Below are positions 1 to 10,961 of a DNA stretch of 64,000 bases, piece after piece. A model generated the notes under the pieces. That model searched no databases, was not told the DNA's origin, and worked only from the letters and a program-made list of their open reading frames with translations. The translations under genes and the position numbers were made by a program. The stretch comes from Dactylis glomerata (lineage: Eukaryota > Streptophyta > Magnoliopsida > Poales > Poaceae), in contig QXEO01001867.1 of the NCBI GenBank assembly GCA_007115705.1, positions 62,001 through 126,000 of the forward strand, read 5' to 3'. How positions within the stretch are numbered: position 1 is the stretch's first letter; each line of letters starts with the position of its first letter.

Positions 1-3000
1 CGCTGTCCAAGAACAGCACCAACAGCAAAATCACTAGCATCACACATAATTTCAAAAGGTAAATTCCAATCAGGTGGTTGAACAATAGGAGCAGTAGTTA
101 AAGCCTTCTTAAGAGTTTCAAAAGCTTCCTTACAATCATCATCAAAAACAAATGGTACATCCTTTTGAAGAAGATTGGTAAGAGGCTTTGAAATCTTAGA
201 GAAATCTTTAATAAACCTCCTATAGAAACCAGCATGACCAAGAATACTACGAATACCTTTAACATCTCTTGGACAAGGCATTTTCTCAATTGCCTCCACT
301 TTTGCTCTGTCAACTTCAATACCTCTTTCAGAAATTTTATGTCCAAGGACAATTCCTTCATTTACCATAAAGTGGCATTTCTCCCAATTAAGAACAAGGT
401 TAGTTTCTTCGCACCTCTGCAAAACTTTATCAAGGTTGTGCAAACAATTATCAAAAGAAGTTCCATAGACGGAGAAATCGTCCATGAAGACCTCCACAAT
501 TTCTTCACAAAAACCATGAAAAATAGCGGACATGCATCTTTGAAAAGTAGCAGGAGCATTGCATAAACCAAACGGCATACGTCTATAAGCATAAGTTCCA
601 TAAGGACAAGTAAAAGTGGTTTTCTCTTGATCATCCTTCTTAACAGCAATTTGAGAAAAACCAGAATAACCATCAAGGAAACAAAAATGAGTCTTCTTAG
701 ACAACCTTTCTAGCATTTGATCTATAAACGGTAAAGGGTAATGATCTTTCTTAGTAACTTTGTTTACCTTCCTATAATCAATGCACATTCTATAACCAAC
801 TACTACCCTTTGAGGAATAAGCTCGTTATTCTCATTAGGCACAACAGTCATACCTCTTTTCTTAGGAACACAATGAACAGGACTAACCCATCTACTATCA
901 GCAATAGGATAAATGATACCAGCATCAAGGAGTTTTAATACCTAATTTCTTACCACATCCTTCATCTTGGGAATTAGGCGGCGTTGATGCTCCACAATTG
1001 GCTTTGCGTCTTTCTCCATATTGATGGCATGCTGACATAAAGTGGGAGAAATCCCTTTTAAATCATCCAGAGTATATCCCATAGCTCCTCGGTGTTTCCT
1101 CAATATCTCCAATAATCTTTCTTCTTCCTTTCCTGAAAGTTTAGAGCTAATAATAACAGGATATATTTTCTTATCATCTATATAAGCATATTTGAGGTCA
1201 TCAGGCAAAGGCTTTAATTCAAACACAGGATCTTCTTTAGGCGGCAAAGTGGTACCAAGATCCTCCACAGGTAGATTATGCTTGAGTAATGGTGGTTGAC
1301 GAAGAAGAATGTCGTCAATCTCTTCTCTTTCCTTGCTAAAAACATCACTTTCGTGATCTTCCATGAATTGCTGCAAGGCATTATTAGGGGCAAGAGCAAT
1401 AGAAGCAAGCTGCTCAACTCGAAAATTTTCATTAGGCGTGTCATTTTCATAAGCAGTCTTAGCAAACTTGGAAAAATTAAACTCATAAGACTCTCCATTA
1501 AACTTAGTAAAAAATTTCTCCTTCTTACAATCTATCACGGCACCACAGGTGTTCAAAAATGGTCTACCAAAAATAAGAGGACAAGTTTTACTAGCCTCCT
1601 TACCAAGTACTAGAAAATCAGTAGGGTATTTAGTCTTACCGCAAAGAACTTCCACATCTCGGACAATACCAAGAGGCCAAACAGTCTCTCTGTTAGCAAG
1701 CTGAACAACCACATCAATATCTTCAAGTTCACAAGCGCCTATCTCGTGCATAATTTCTTTGTAAAGCTCTAAGGGAATAACACTTGCACTAGCACCAATA
1801 TCACATAAACCATAATAGCAATGATCTCCAATCCTGATAGAAATAACAGGAACACTTGCTTTCCTGTCCTTTTTAGGATGTGAAAGAATGTTAGAAGCAT
1901 CTTCACAAAAAAGAATATATTCATCCCCTACATCTTTAGTAACAAGATCCTTCAATATAGCTATAGGAGACTTAATAGTAATTTGCTCATCAGGCTCTGC
2001 AGCTTTCTTAGTACTTTTATTAGACACACTTACCAAAGTAGAATACTTCTTTACCTTAGCAAGGAAAGGTGTCTTCTCAAAATAAGGTTCAGGCACAATG
2101 CTATCAACAATACAAACTTCAGTAGCTGCAGCAGGAATATGACTAATAGAATCTTTGTAAGGCGCATGATATTTGTTCCAATCTTTCTTTGGAACATCAA
2201 TATAAGAGGCAAAGGCCTTAAGACAATTAGCAAGTATTTGGGAATCAAGACCATATGCAGCACTAATACCATGAAAGTCATCGGTCTCCATAAAATATTT
2301 AATGCATTCATAATCATAGTTTATACCTGACTTCCTACCTTTGTCGTTTTCCCATCCTTCAGCATTTTCTTGTATACGGTCAAGAAGTTTCCACTTAGCA
2401 TCTTCTTTCATATGAGTAAATGATCCAAAGCAAGAAGCATCCAAGTAATCCTTATCAGGAAGAGTAAGCCGCGCATAAAAATTATTAATAACAATATTAT
2501 TGGGGAGCTCATGAATGGGGCATTTGAGCATTAGTAACTTCAATCTCCCCCACGCTTGGGCAATACTCTCTCCATCATGAGGCCAAAAATTATATATCCG
2601 GTTACGGTCTTTATGAATTTCACTTGGAGGATAAAACTTGGAATAAAAGAGAGGCACAATATCCTCCCATGCCATAGATGGACCATCTTGGAGTAGTCGA
2701 TACCACTCTTCAGCTCTGCCTTTCAATGATAATGAGAATAATTTCTTCTTAACTTGGCTTGGTGAAATACCTGCACATCTGAACAACTCGCATAATTCAT
2801 GTATAAATAATAAGTGATCTCCCGGATGGACAGTTCCATCTCCTGAATAGCAGTTATCCATAATACGCCCAACAATTTTCATAGGTATTTTAAAAGGATC
2901 AATTTTAGCAGGCGGTGGCGGTGGTGGTTCCTCCGCATGTGCAGCAGCAGCAGTAGTAGTAGATGTGTTTCCAAATAGGAAACCAAATGGAGAGTTCTCC

Positions 3001-3002
3001 AT
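1..3002 (-). pseudogene. gag-protease-reverse transcriptase polyprotein of element C, one premature stop, 3' end outside window
   Basis: The likely start is the ATG at 3002 (MENSPFGFLFG), 11 codons inside a slightly longer open frame. The first ~230 residues are Gag (a segment with RAEEWYRLLQDG, typical of plant retrotransposon Gag). A retropepsin motif CDIGASASVIP lies at about 1771-1806, and the RT begins after it. A TAG at 942-944 interrupts the frame at the start of RT, just after MKDVVRN. Beyond it the same frame stays open to position 1 and shows RT motifs in order: RMCIDYR, the catalytic FMDD near 474-491, LGHKISERGIEV, and the start of RNase H (MCDASDFAVGAVLG). So it is one nonsense mutation with no frameshift. 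Integrase lies outside the window. Confidence 0.9.
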
Positions 3003-3087
3003 AGCAGAGTAAAATAAAAGACAAAATAAAAACAATACTCACAGCGACGGTTACCTTTACCAATTCCACTCTTCAATAGCGCTACAG

Positions 3088-3105
3088 TCCCCGGCAACGG
3101 CGCCA
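3088..3105 (-). other. Primer-binding site, complementary to tRNA-Asp
   Basis: On the minus strand the 18 bases starting TGGCGCCGTTGCC match the complement of the 3' end of plant tRNA-Asp (known tRNA sequence, from memory). The site lies 11 bases after the LTR end, which fixes LTR orientation and element strand. Confidence 0.88.
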
Positions 3106-3116
3106 GAAAATAGTCT

Positions 3117-4626
3117 TGATGACCCACAAGTACAGGGGGTGTATCGTAGTACTTTCGATAAATAAGAGTGTCGAACCCAACGAGGAGCAGAAGGTGTTGA
3201 TGAGCGGTTTTGATCAAGGAATCACTGTAAATACTAGCATACAGGTTTTCAGGGGTATTTGGTAATACGAGTAAATAAAGTGTGAGAAAATAAAAGACAG
3301 TAGTAACAATTGCAGCAAGTGGCCCAATCCTTTATTCAGCAAAGGACAAGCCGGTTGTGTACTTATAATAACCAAACGTTCTCGAGGACACACGGGAGTT
3401 TCTGTCAAGAGCTTTCGCTTCATAGAGCCAATAGTATTCATTGGTTTGATAGGTGTTATGGCGGTGAACCTGTGCTAGCGCACTACCCTTACTAGGATAA
3501 ATACACACTTGTGATTATACCCCTTGCAAGCATCCGCAAATACAAGAAAGTAATTAAGATAAATCTAACCACAGCCTTAAACTCTGAGATCCTACGCTCC
3601 CTGGTGCAATGGTTTCCCAACGGAGGTTTAGGTTTCTGTCACTCCAGCAACCCCACAATCGGTAGCCAAATACACAATGCATCTCACTAGGCCCATAAAT
3701 GGTGAAGTATCATGTAGTCGATGTTCACATGACACCACTAGTGAAATAGCACCACAACAATATCAAACCATTAAATATTTCTCAACAATAATTCACTACT
3801 AACATCTTGACTTCTCCCATGTCCTCAAGAACTAAACGAACTACTCACAAGACATCATATGGATCATGATCAGAGATGAAATAATGGTAAATAACAATCT
3901 GAACATAAACCTTAACTCAACGGTTCCACTCAATAGCATCAACTACAAGAGTAATCAACACCGGGAAAGTTTCCCCTATGAATATAACAAGATCCAACTC
4001 AAGATGTTACAGCGGGATGGCGTGGTGATGGTGAAGATGAAGGTGCTGGTGATGGAGATGATGATGATGATGATCCCGATGAAGTCCAGTGCGATGGTGA
4101 TGACGATGGCGACGATCTCCCCTCTCCGGGAAGGAATTTCCCCGGCAGATTTCTCCCTGCCGGAGAGCTTTCTCTCTCTGGTGTTCTCCGCCCCGCAGAG
4201 GCGGCTGTGTCTAACTCTGAGCCCCCCCTTTGACTTAGGTTTTCGGGGACGATGATGTACACGGAGGGGCGAGACCAGAGGTGGGCTAGGGTGGCCTCAC
4301 GTAGGGCCCGCGCGGCCAGGGGTGGGCCCGCGCCACCCTGGCGTGTGGAGCCCCCCTGGCTCCTCTCGACTCCCCCTTCTGGCTTCCTGAGTCTTCTGGG
4401 AAATTATAATTTCTGGGTATTTTTCTGGCATTTTCCTGATCTTCAAAATATGGTCTCTTGATGGTCTTTTTTCCAGCAGAATCCTGACTCCGGCAGCAAC
4501 TCCTCCGATGATCATCAAACATGTGAAAGCAAAGGAAATAACATCAGTATCATGTCTAAATATGAAATATATCAATGAATAACAGTAAATTATGATACAA
4601 AATAGTGATGCAAATTGGACGTATCA
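3117..4626 (-). repeat. 5' LTR of element C (about 1.5 kb)
   Basis: Its ends are TGAT...ATCA on the minus strand. It is adjacent to the primer-binding site on one side and to an abrupt switch into element A sequence at 4627 on the other. It contains a GC-rich stretch and an acidic low-complexity GAT/GATG run (about 4040-4110). Small open frames here are not convincing genes. The partner LTR is outside the window, so age cannot be estimated. Confidence 0.85.
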
Positions 4627-4890
4627 ATCCCCAAGACCCCCTCTCCATTCTTCCCCTCCTCTCTCCTCGGATTGTGCCGCCAGGCTATCAAGATTTCTCG
4701 CCGGAGGCCGCAGTTCCGCCACTGTTCGTCGTCGAATTACGGGAACACCGTAAGTCCCCGAGCCCTCTCTCTGTATCGTCTCTTCCTATCTTGCTTGGGC
4801 GCCACCTCTAACACCCTCATCTTGTCCATTCTTTGCACCCAAGCGACGCCAGTGCCAACACCGAAGGTCACCGTCGCCTGGAGCCGCTCC
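4627..4890 (+). repeat. Remnant of the 5' LTR of element A
   Basis: It matches 10962-11225 of the 3' LTR with scattered substitutions, including the motif GGGAACACCGTAAGT (a strong splice-donor-like site). Similarity stops at GAGCCGCTCC (4881-4890). Directly after it comes gag coding sequence, so the last ~3.1 kb of this LTR, the primer-binding site, the leader and the start of gag have been deleted. Confidence 0.85.
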
Positions 4891-4928
4891 ACCCAAGCGC
4901 AGCAGATGATGGAAGCCCAGGCTCAACT

Positions 4929-7900
4929 TGTGACGCCCCAAAATCGGCACCTTGCAGATTATAGCGATCACGCCACAATCTACATGATGTCGCTTTGGAA
5001 ACGCACCACCAAGCGCCTCGGGCAGGTCGCAGCATGCACGCGATGCGGGTGGATTCGAGTAGCAACAGTTACACAAGTTTACGATGGAACCCACAAAAGA
5101 ATATATAATAACCATGAAGACTCCAACGAGTCAAAATATCCAAATATACATACAAAGATCCAAATCATACATAAAGCAAATAGCATCCTAGTACGGACAA
5201 GAATACAAATGGGCCTAAGAGGCCTGAAGATAACGATGGCGTCCAAACCCTGCCCAGGCCAAGCCGGAAGGGTAACCTTGCTAACGTCGCTGCTCCCATA
5301 CCTGTGATCAAACGTCGGGCCAAAGGTTGCCGAACAAGGAGGGAGAAAGAGAAAAAGGAAAAAAAAACGAGGGTGAGTACCGAGGCACGTACTCGCGAGA
5401 CTGGAATTCAGCTGTACTCGCCTACAGGCTATATGGTGGTCTTGGCGGCAACAAAAGCAATACTACAGAGACACACTACAACTTTCGTCTAAATAGAATA
5501 AGATAAGAGAGCGCATAAAAAAAACCAACTAGAAACTAGCACCAAACATAACCCAGCCGATGAATCACCTCCTCGTGACCAAACGAAGAAGCAAGTATCA
5601 AGGGCACTCACACGGTTACCAAGTTTTATTGCAGGTTTATTGTTGTAGTTGTGCTAGCTTACTACACAAGTTTATTAATATTGAAATAGCAGGTGCAAGT
5701 TGTTCTATGATCGAGTAGTACAGCTCCAAGTCGTCCATAACCGTGGACACGGCTTTTCGAAAAGATTTAACCCTGCAGGGGTGCCCAAATGTACCCACAC
5801 GTTCGATCAATCCTTTAGGCAAATCTCGCGCCCTTAATAAAAACGGGTGCACCATTAGGATAGTCACGACTCGCACTCTCCTTCACTACAAACAAGTCCA
5901 GGAAGCCACCTGACTAAGTTTAACCCGTATCGAGAGTCCGGCCGAATCTCCGAACGGACCTAGCTGTTTGCGCCGGCGCTGCATAATGGGCTGGAACCTC
6001 GCTCTGGGGAGGGTGCCCACCTGCAGTCGTCCCGCACCTACACGAGCGTGCAGAAACAAAGGGGTTATAAGGCACTCTTGGGCTTCCCCCAAAGTAAATC
6101 GGACCATAAGAAACAAGAGCTGCATGCCCGATAAGAACCAAATGGAAACACCTCGAACTAGTTGTGGCCACTAGACAAGTATGTAGATTCCGGCATTGAT
6201 CGAGGGGAGGCCCGCAAACGTACCCACGTGTGGTTAGAGCGCTCAGTCTCAGAACAGTTCATGCGATCTCGGGGTCCTAGGGGACACAAGTGAGCCGTCG
6301 TAAAACCAGCAAAATAACTCACCAATGCCTCTGCTTAATTCAGTTTTAATTATTAACAATGAAGTAAGCCATGAATATCTCCAACAATATATATCCATAA
6401 AGTAGAGCATGTGATAACTTTTCCAACCCGACAAGATAACACCACTTGAAACAACCTGAACATGCCTATGACTCGCAAGGCCAACTCGAACAACAAGCAC
6501 ACGGATAATAGGATGTGTGGAAGGTTCTATGGCTTTGCTTTGGATAAACAGGTGGATAGGACACGTGACTCGAACAAAGCATCGCGACACAAGACTAGAA
6601 TATAGAGCTAGCGAGAGCAAAAGTGTTAAATGGGTAGAGAGAAAAGGGCTCGCCTGAAAAGAAGGTCGAAGAACACCCGAAGAACTTGTCGTTGCTCACA
6701 TCACCACGAAGCGTCCTATTCGCAAAGAAGCAAATCGCTACAACAAATAATGGATGCAACACTTACTACTATGGTAAAAGAATCGGCATGATCATGTGAA
6801 TGCATGCATGACATGGCTAATATGATGCAATGCAACTTATCTAAATTAAGCGGAATCAGAATTCCGACACACACATATAGTTCAAGTTATTTTACTACTC
6901 GGCAAATTTAGATATTGATTAGCATGGCAAAGACAAAGTAAGGGTGAGCTACACAAAATTAAATGAAACTGGGACAAGGTAATAACAATCCCGCACATAT
7001 TCCATATGTAGTTATTTAAGTGATATGCAAATTATCATGTGACTACATGATGCAAGATGCAAATAATTATATGGATGTCATATTCAGATTACTCACATTT
7101 TTCTGATAAAATTTCATATAAAATACTTTTTATTCCGAGTTATAGATTAAAAGATATGAATATTACAAGTTTCAAACATTTTCTGAAGAAAACAGAGGGA
7201 CGGTTGAAACTTTTTATACCGAGAAGGATACCAGCCCAAGCAGCTGACTGCGGGCCTGAAGCGCTGACTGGATGTTGACCGGACACTGAGGTCCTGCAGT
7301 AGCTGACAAGGTGTCCCTACCTGTCAGCTAGAAGGGATTAAAATGAGACAAAAGTGTGGGCTTTAAGTGCCACGGATGGGAATCGAACTCGGGCTGCCAA
7401 GGAAATTCAAGGAACGAACCAGTGAGGACACGGATCACATGTGATCACAGCAAGATGCCTTGGCTTTAATTAGAACAAGGACGCAGCTTGTACTGACGAA
7501 ACTGAAATGCGATTTGTGCTGTGGAGCTCGGAGCAACGGACAGAGAGGCGATTGGCGGCGCAGGCTTGCGCGGCTGGCGTTGAGGACAGTACTGCAGATG
7601 GATGCGAGCACGCGTTCGATCTTGACGATGGAAGGCCGGATGGAGAGTCGTTGAAGAACTTGCAGTGTTTTGGTTAGCTCCGGCGTCTTGTCTTCAGCTA
7701 GGATGGCGAAGACGACACAGCGGCTGCTTGCAGATGAACAGAGAGAGGAGGCGGGCAGCCAGCTTGGATGGCGTCGGAGTCCTGCGGTGAAGCACAACCG
7801 GAGGAGGACACGGCCGCGAGGACGCGCAGGAGGCGAAGGCCGACACGCGTGCGTAGCGGCGGTGCACGCGTGGCTTACAGGGACGAACAGTGAGGACAAC

Positions 7901-8930
7901 GCGGGCGCAGGTCGGGGACGGAGCGTCGGACGCAGCAGAGCACTGAAGACGAGGATGAGCTCGGCTTGAAGTCAAAGCGGACGATGGCGAGGTTGTTGCA
8001 GACGAGCACGTCAGGACGTGGTCGTCGGCCGGACTGGAGCAGAGAAACGGCGAAGGACGCGGACATTGACGAGGAGGAGCTAGGACGCCGTGGCCAGAGA
8101 TGAAGCGGACGGGCTTGGCGAGGAGCTTGGAGGCGGAACGCGCTTGGGTCCGTGATGTGCTGCAGCAAGGTTGATGTCGAGCCGGGCGGCCGCGAGGAAG
8201 AACGCGAAACAAACCGGGAACGCGCTGTCCTTGATCTTCTGAATTTGGCCAGCCTTGACGCCATACTTGAGGACATTTGCAATGTGTTGGGCAAAGCAGG
8301 GTTGCAGGGGAGGCGGAGGAGCTGCTCGAGGGCGCGGAGGGGCGTCGCTAGCGAGACGAGAGCAGGCAGAAGGAGGCCCTGGCGGCGGAAGAAAAAGGAA
8401 GGAGGGAAACTAGCTAGCCTAGGGTTGCAGGGAAAGAATTGGTTTTATGGAGAGGAGGGGAGCATGGGAGCCATCCCATCAGAACCATGGCGACTGTGGA
8501 CGTCTCGATTTGCTGCCGTACAGGGAAGAAAGCGATAGGAGGAGGAAAGGAGAGTGCAAGGATGGGCTTCTGGGAGGCTGCGGCCCAAATTCGAATTTAA
8601 GAAAATTGCACAAAAGATCAAAGAGAGAGAAGGGGAAAGATAGAGAGAAAAGAGAGAGGGAAAGATTTAGCAAAACAATTCTCAAAAACTTGAGTTTTGT
8701 TCCAAAACTATTTTGGGTTGGTTAGTTTTAATTAATATAAGAAAACGAGAGGAGGGTTTATTAAACCATAAGAGCAAAATAAAATAAAATAGAGTTTATA
8801 CCAAATAATTTTTTTTAGGTTTGATAAAAACATGCAAGGTGATAGATGCTTAATGATGCATGACGTCACAATACGCGAAAAATAAAATAACAAGCAATTC
8901 TAATATTAGGGATTTTTCCGGGTCGTTACA
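4929..8930 (-). mobile_element. Solo LTR (element D, 4.0 kb) of a LARD-like gypsy family, TSD CAACT
   Basis: Flanked by a perfect 5-bp duplication CAACT (4924-4928 and 8931-8935). On the minus strand it starts TGTAACGACCC and ends GGGGCGTCACA. It interrupts A's gag codon-exactly. I see no primer-binding site, polypurine tract or retroviral coding region inside, so it is read as one LTR left by LTR-LTR recombination. Its layout matches the LTRs of K and E: AT-rich start, GC-rich block (7440-8560), then the triple-palindrome cassette (5741-5780) and a GAGTAC/GTACTC inverted repeat (5375-5394) near the end. Open frames in the GC-rich block are low complexity and not supported as genes. Confidence 0.87.
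5741..5780 (-). other. Triple-palindrome cassette in LTR D
   Basis: On the plus strand: CCGTGGACACGG (5741-5752, stem CCGTG/CACGG), CTTTTCGAAAAG (5753-5764, perfect 12-bp palindrome), six bases, then CCCTGCAGGG (5771-5780, perfect). It is near-identical in reverse orientation to 53653-53692 in element K. Confidence 0.8.
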
Positions 8931-10019
8931 CAACTCATGCAAGCCATGACTCAGATTCTTGCCAACACTCAGAACAATAACAACAACAACCCACCACCAC
9001 CACTCCCTCAAGTCGACATGCTTGCAAGGTTCTTAAGGCTTCGCCCTACCAAGTTTTCTCGTGCTGCTAAACCACTAGAGGCCATGGATTGGCTCCGTTA
9101 TGTTAACAAAGACTTGCTGACTACTGGTTGCACTGATGCTGAAAAGGTCAGGTTTGCAGCTCATCTGTTGGAAGGACCAGCAGCAAGCTGGTGGGACACT
9201 TATCAAATCACTCACCCCAATGATGGAGTGACCTGGGACTCGTTCCAAGAGGGATTCCGAGCTGCACATATTTCAGCTAGAGTGATGAGCCTAAAAAAGA
9301 AGGAGTTTCGTGATCTCAAACAAAGGCATTATAGTGTGTCAGAATACATTGATGAGTTCAACAATTTGTCACGCTATACGCCAGATGATATTGACACTGA
9401 TGCAAAGAGGAAGAAGAAGTTTTTAGAGGGCCTTAATGATGAGTTGTCAATTCCCTTGTCAGTCACGTATACTCCTACATTCCAGGCACTGCTTGATCAA
9501 GCTATAATTCCGGAGAACAAGATGAAGCAATCTGAAAGCAGAAAGAGGAAACACCATACTAGCAAGTATCATGAGCCTATGCGTAAGCGTAACTTCCATG
9601 ATGGTAGTGGAGGTTCTAGGTTTCACAAGAATGGAGGAAACAACCAATATAATAATAGTGGAAATGGGCATGAGCACCACAAGGCAAATGGTCACCACCA
9701 TGATGGCCATAAGAGTCACCACCACCACTCTGGAAGAGGAAATGGTAACAATCATAGAGGCATCAATGGTTACCACAATGACAACAACCTTGCGAAGAAA
9801 GATCTAAACCAAATCAAATCCTTCAAGTGTCATGAGATAGGTCATTATGCAAAGGATTGCACGGAAAATGGGGATAACGGTCGGAACTCCAACGAGAATG
9901 GAAGAAACAATAATAACAACGAGAACAACAAGCCTTCTATAGATCGAAGTAAAGTCCAGTACATCAACTGTCACGACTATGGACATTATGCCAACAAATG
10001 CCCAAAAGGGAATTCTTAA

Positions 10020-10155
10020 AGACACCAAGGGAACCTTGTTGATGCAATAAGATAGCTAGATTCCTTTTAAGGGTGGTAGCACCTAAATGTATCCCGAACC
10101 CTTCTTTCTAGCCTCTACGAATCTCGGGATGAGATTCCTTTTAAGGTTGGTAGCC
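10020..10155 (+). other. Deleted pol region and polypurine-like tract of element A
   Basis: Only 136 bases separate the gag stop from the 3' LTR. Two copies of a motif GATTCCTTTTAAGG-TGGTAG occur (about 10060-10081 and 10133-10153). The second sits directly before the LTR start TGTCACATCCC and is the expected polypurine tract. The first suggests a small duplication or the scar of the pol deletion. Confidence 0.7.
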
Positions 10156-10955
10156 TGTCACATCCCAAAATTTTGGAATGTGAAATAAATAAAATAGGGA
10201 TCATGTTTGAATGGCTTGATTGAAATTTCACAGGGAATTAAAACTTTTTGGTTTTATGAAAAAAAGCCTTATTAGAAAACCCATTTATTATTCCTTGAAG
10301 AACTGATTTGAGGAAATAAGATTTCAAATACTATTTTGTGTTATTTCAAACCCTATGCAAGCATACTTGCAAAGGAGAATGATAACAAAATGATTTATAT
10401 CAAATAAGGACCACATTACCAAAAAGGTATTTGAAAATAAAGTTCTTATTGAGTTTATTCTCTAAAGACCTTAAAGGATGATTTTAATCCTATTTCTATT
10501 TTGGATTATGCAAATAGGCCCTATTGGCCAAACCTATAAATTATTGTTGAGAAGTTTGTTTTATCAAGAAAACTTGCTCCTTACTATTTTGTAATGATAT
10601 TTTGAAATTTAGAAAACCTTAGCAACTGGTTTGATTCAATTTGAAGCCAAAATGCAAAAGTTATAAAAGAAATAAGAAAACAGAAAAAGAAAAGAGAAGA
10701 ACAGACCAAAAAAAAAAGGTAAAAGAAGGCTGGGGCGACACTTTCGGCCCAACCCAGCAGTCGGCCCGTGGCCCAGTAGACTAAACCGCCCGAAGCGGTA
10801 CTCTTTCTTTCTCCCTCCCGCTGACAGGTGGGACCCACCTGTCAGGGTCGTCTCCCACCCTGCGCCAGTCACGCGCGTGAACTCCGCGCAGTGATGCCGG
10901 CGAGATTCTCTCCCCCCCCTCTTTATTTCTTGCCATTTCATCCCTGCGCCATGCC

Positions 10956-10961
10956 TATAAG
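10956..10961 (+). promoter_or_regulatory. Probable TATA box of LTR A
   Basis: TATAAG, preceded by a pyrimidine/GC-rich stretch and followed by CCCCTAGACCCCCTCTCC and a CT-rich leader. Position about 800 bp into the LTR fits U3/R. In the 5' copy, element C sits right after the equivalent site (the first base after C, 4627, aligns to 10962). Confidence 0.55.

Larger units (their letters stand above)
1..4626 (-). mobile_element. Athila/Sabrina-like Ty3/gypsy retrotransposon (element C), cut by the window start
   Basis: Reading on the minus strand, an LTR (4626 to 3117) begins TGATACG and ends CATCA. It is followed by a tRNA-Asp primer-binding site at 3105-3088 and then a gag-protease-RT reading frame that runs off the window at position 1. 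The 3' half (rest of pol and 3' LTR) lies outside. The right flank at 4627 continues the LTR of element A, so C is inserted in A's 5' LTR. The LTR start and the Asp primer site are typical of the Athila-like gypsy elements of grasses (family knowledge). I cannot assign a family name with certainty, and the TSD cannot be checked because the other flank is off-window. Confidence 0.9.
4906..10019 (+). pseudogene. gag of element A, 5'-truncated and split by a solo LTR
   Basis: The left part 4906-4928 (MMEAQAQL, reading into the TSD) resumes in frame at 8936 when element D and one TSD copy are ignored. The right part 8937-10019 encodes a Retrotrans_gag-type domain (LARFLRLRPTKFS, EGPAASWWDTY, FRDLKQRHYSVSEYIDEF), an Asn/His-rich linker, and two zinc-knuckle remnants. 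In both knuckles the first Cys of CX2CX4HX4C is replaced: Ser in SFKCHEIGHYAKDC and Tyr in YINCHDYGHYANKC. The stop follows at 10017-10019 with no protease or RT. The true Gag N-terminus is missing because of the LTR-gag deletion. The Gag domain call is firm; function is very unlikely. Confidence 0.88.

Noticed and set aside
3866..4262. Acidic/basic frames in LTR C
   Set aside because: Caused by a GATGATG run and its complement. No support for translation.
7370..7420. tRNA-like piece (GGGAATCGAACTCGGGC resembles the T-arm of a tRNA on the minus strand)
   Set aside because: Only a T-arm-like stretch is present. No D-arm, anticodon arm or acceptor pairing could be found around it, and it lies inside solo LTR D.
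7435..8725. Several open frames on both strands in the GC-rich part of LTR D
   Set aside because: Ser/Arg/Pro-rich low complexity with overlapping frames on both strands, no domain, and located in the GC-rich LTR block shared in layout with K and E.
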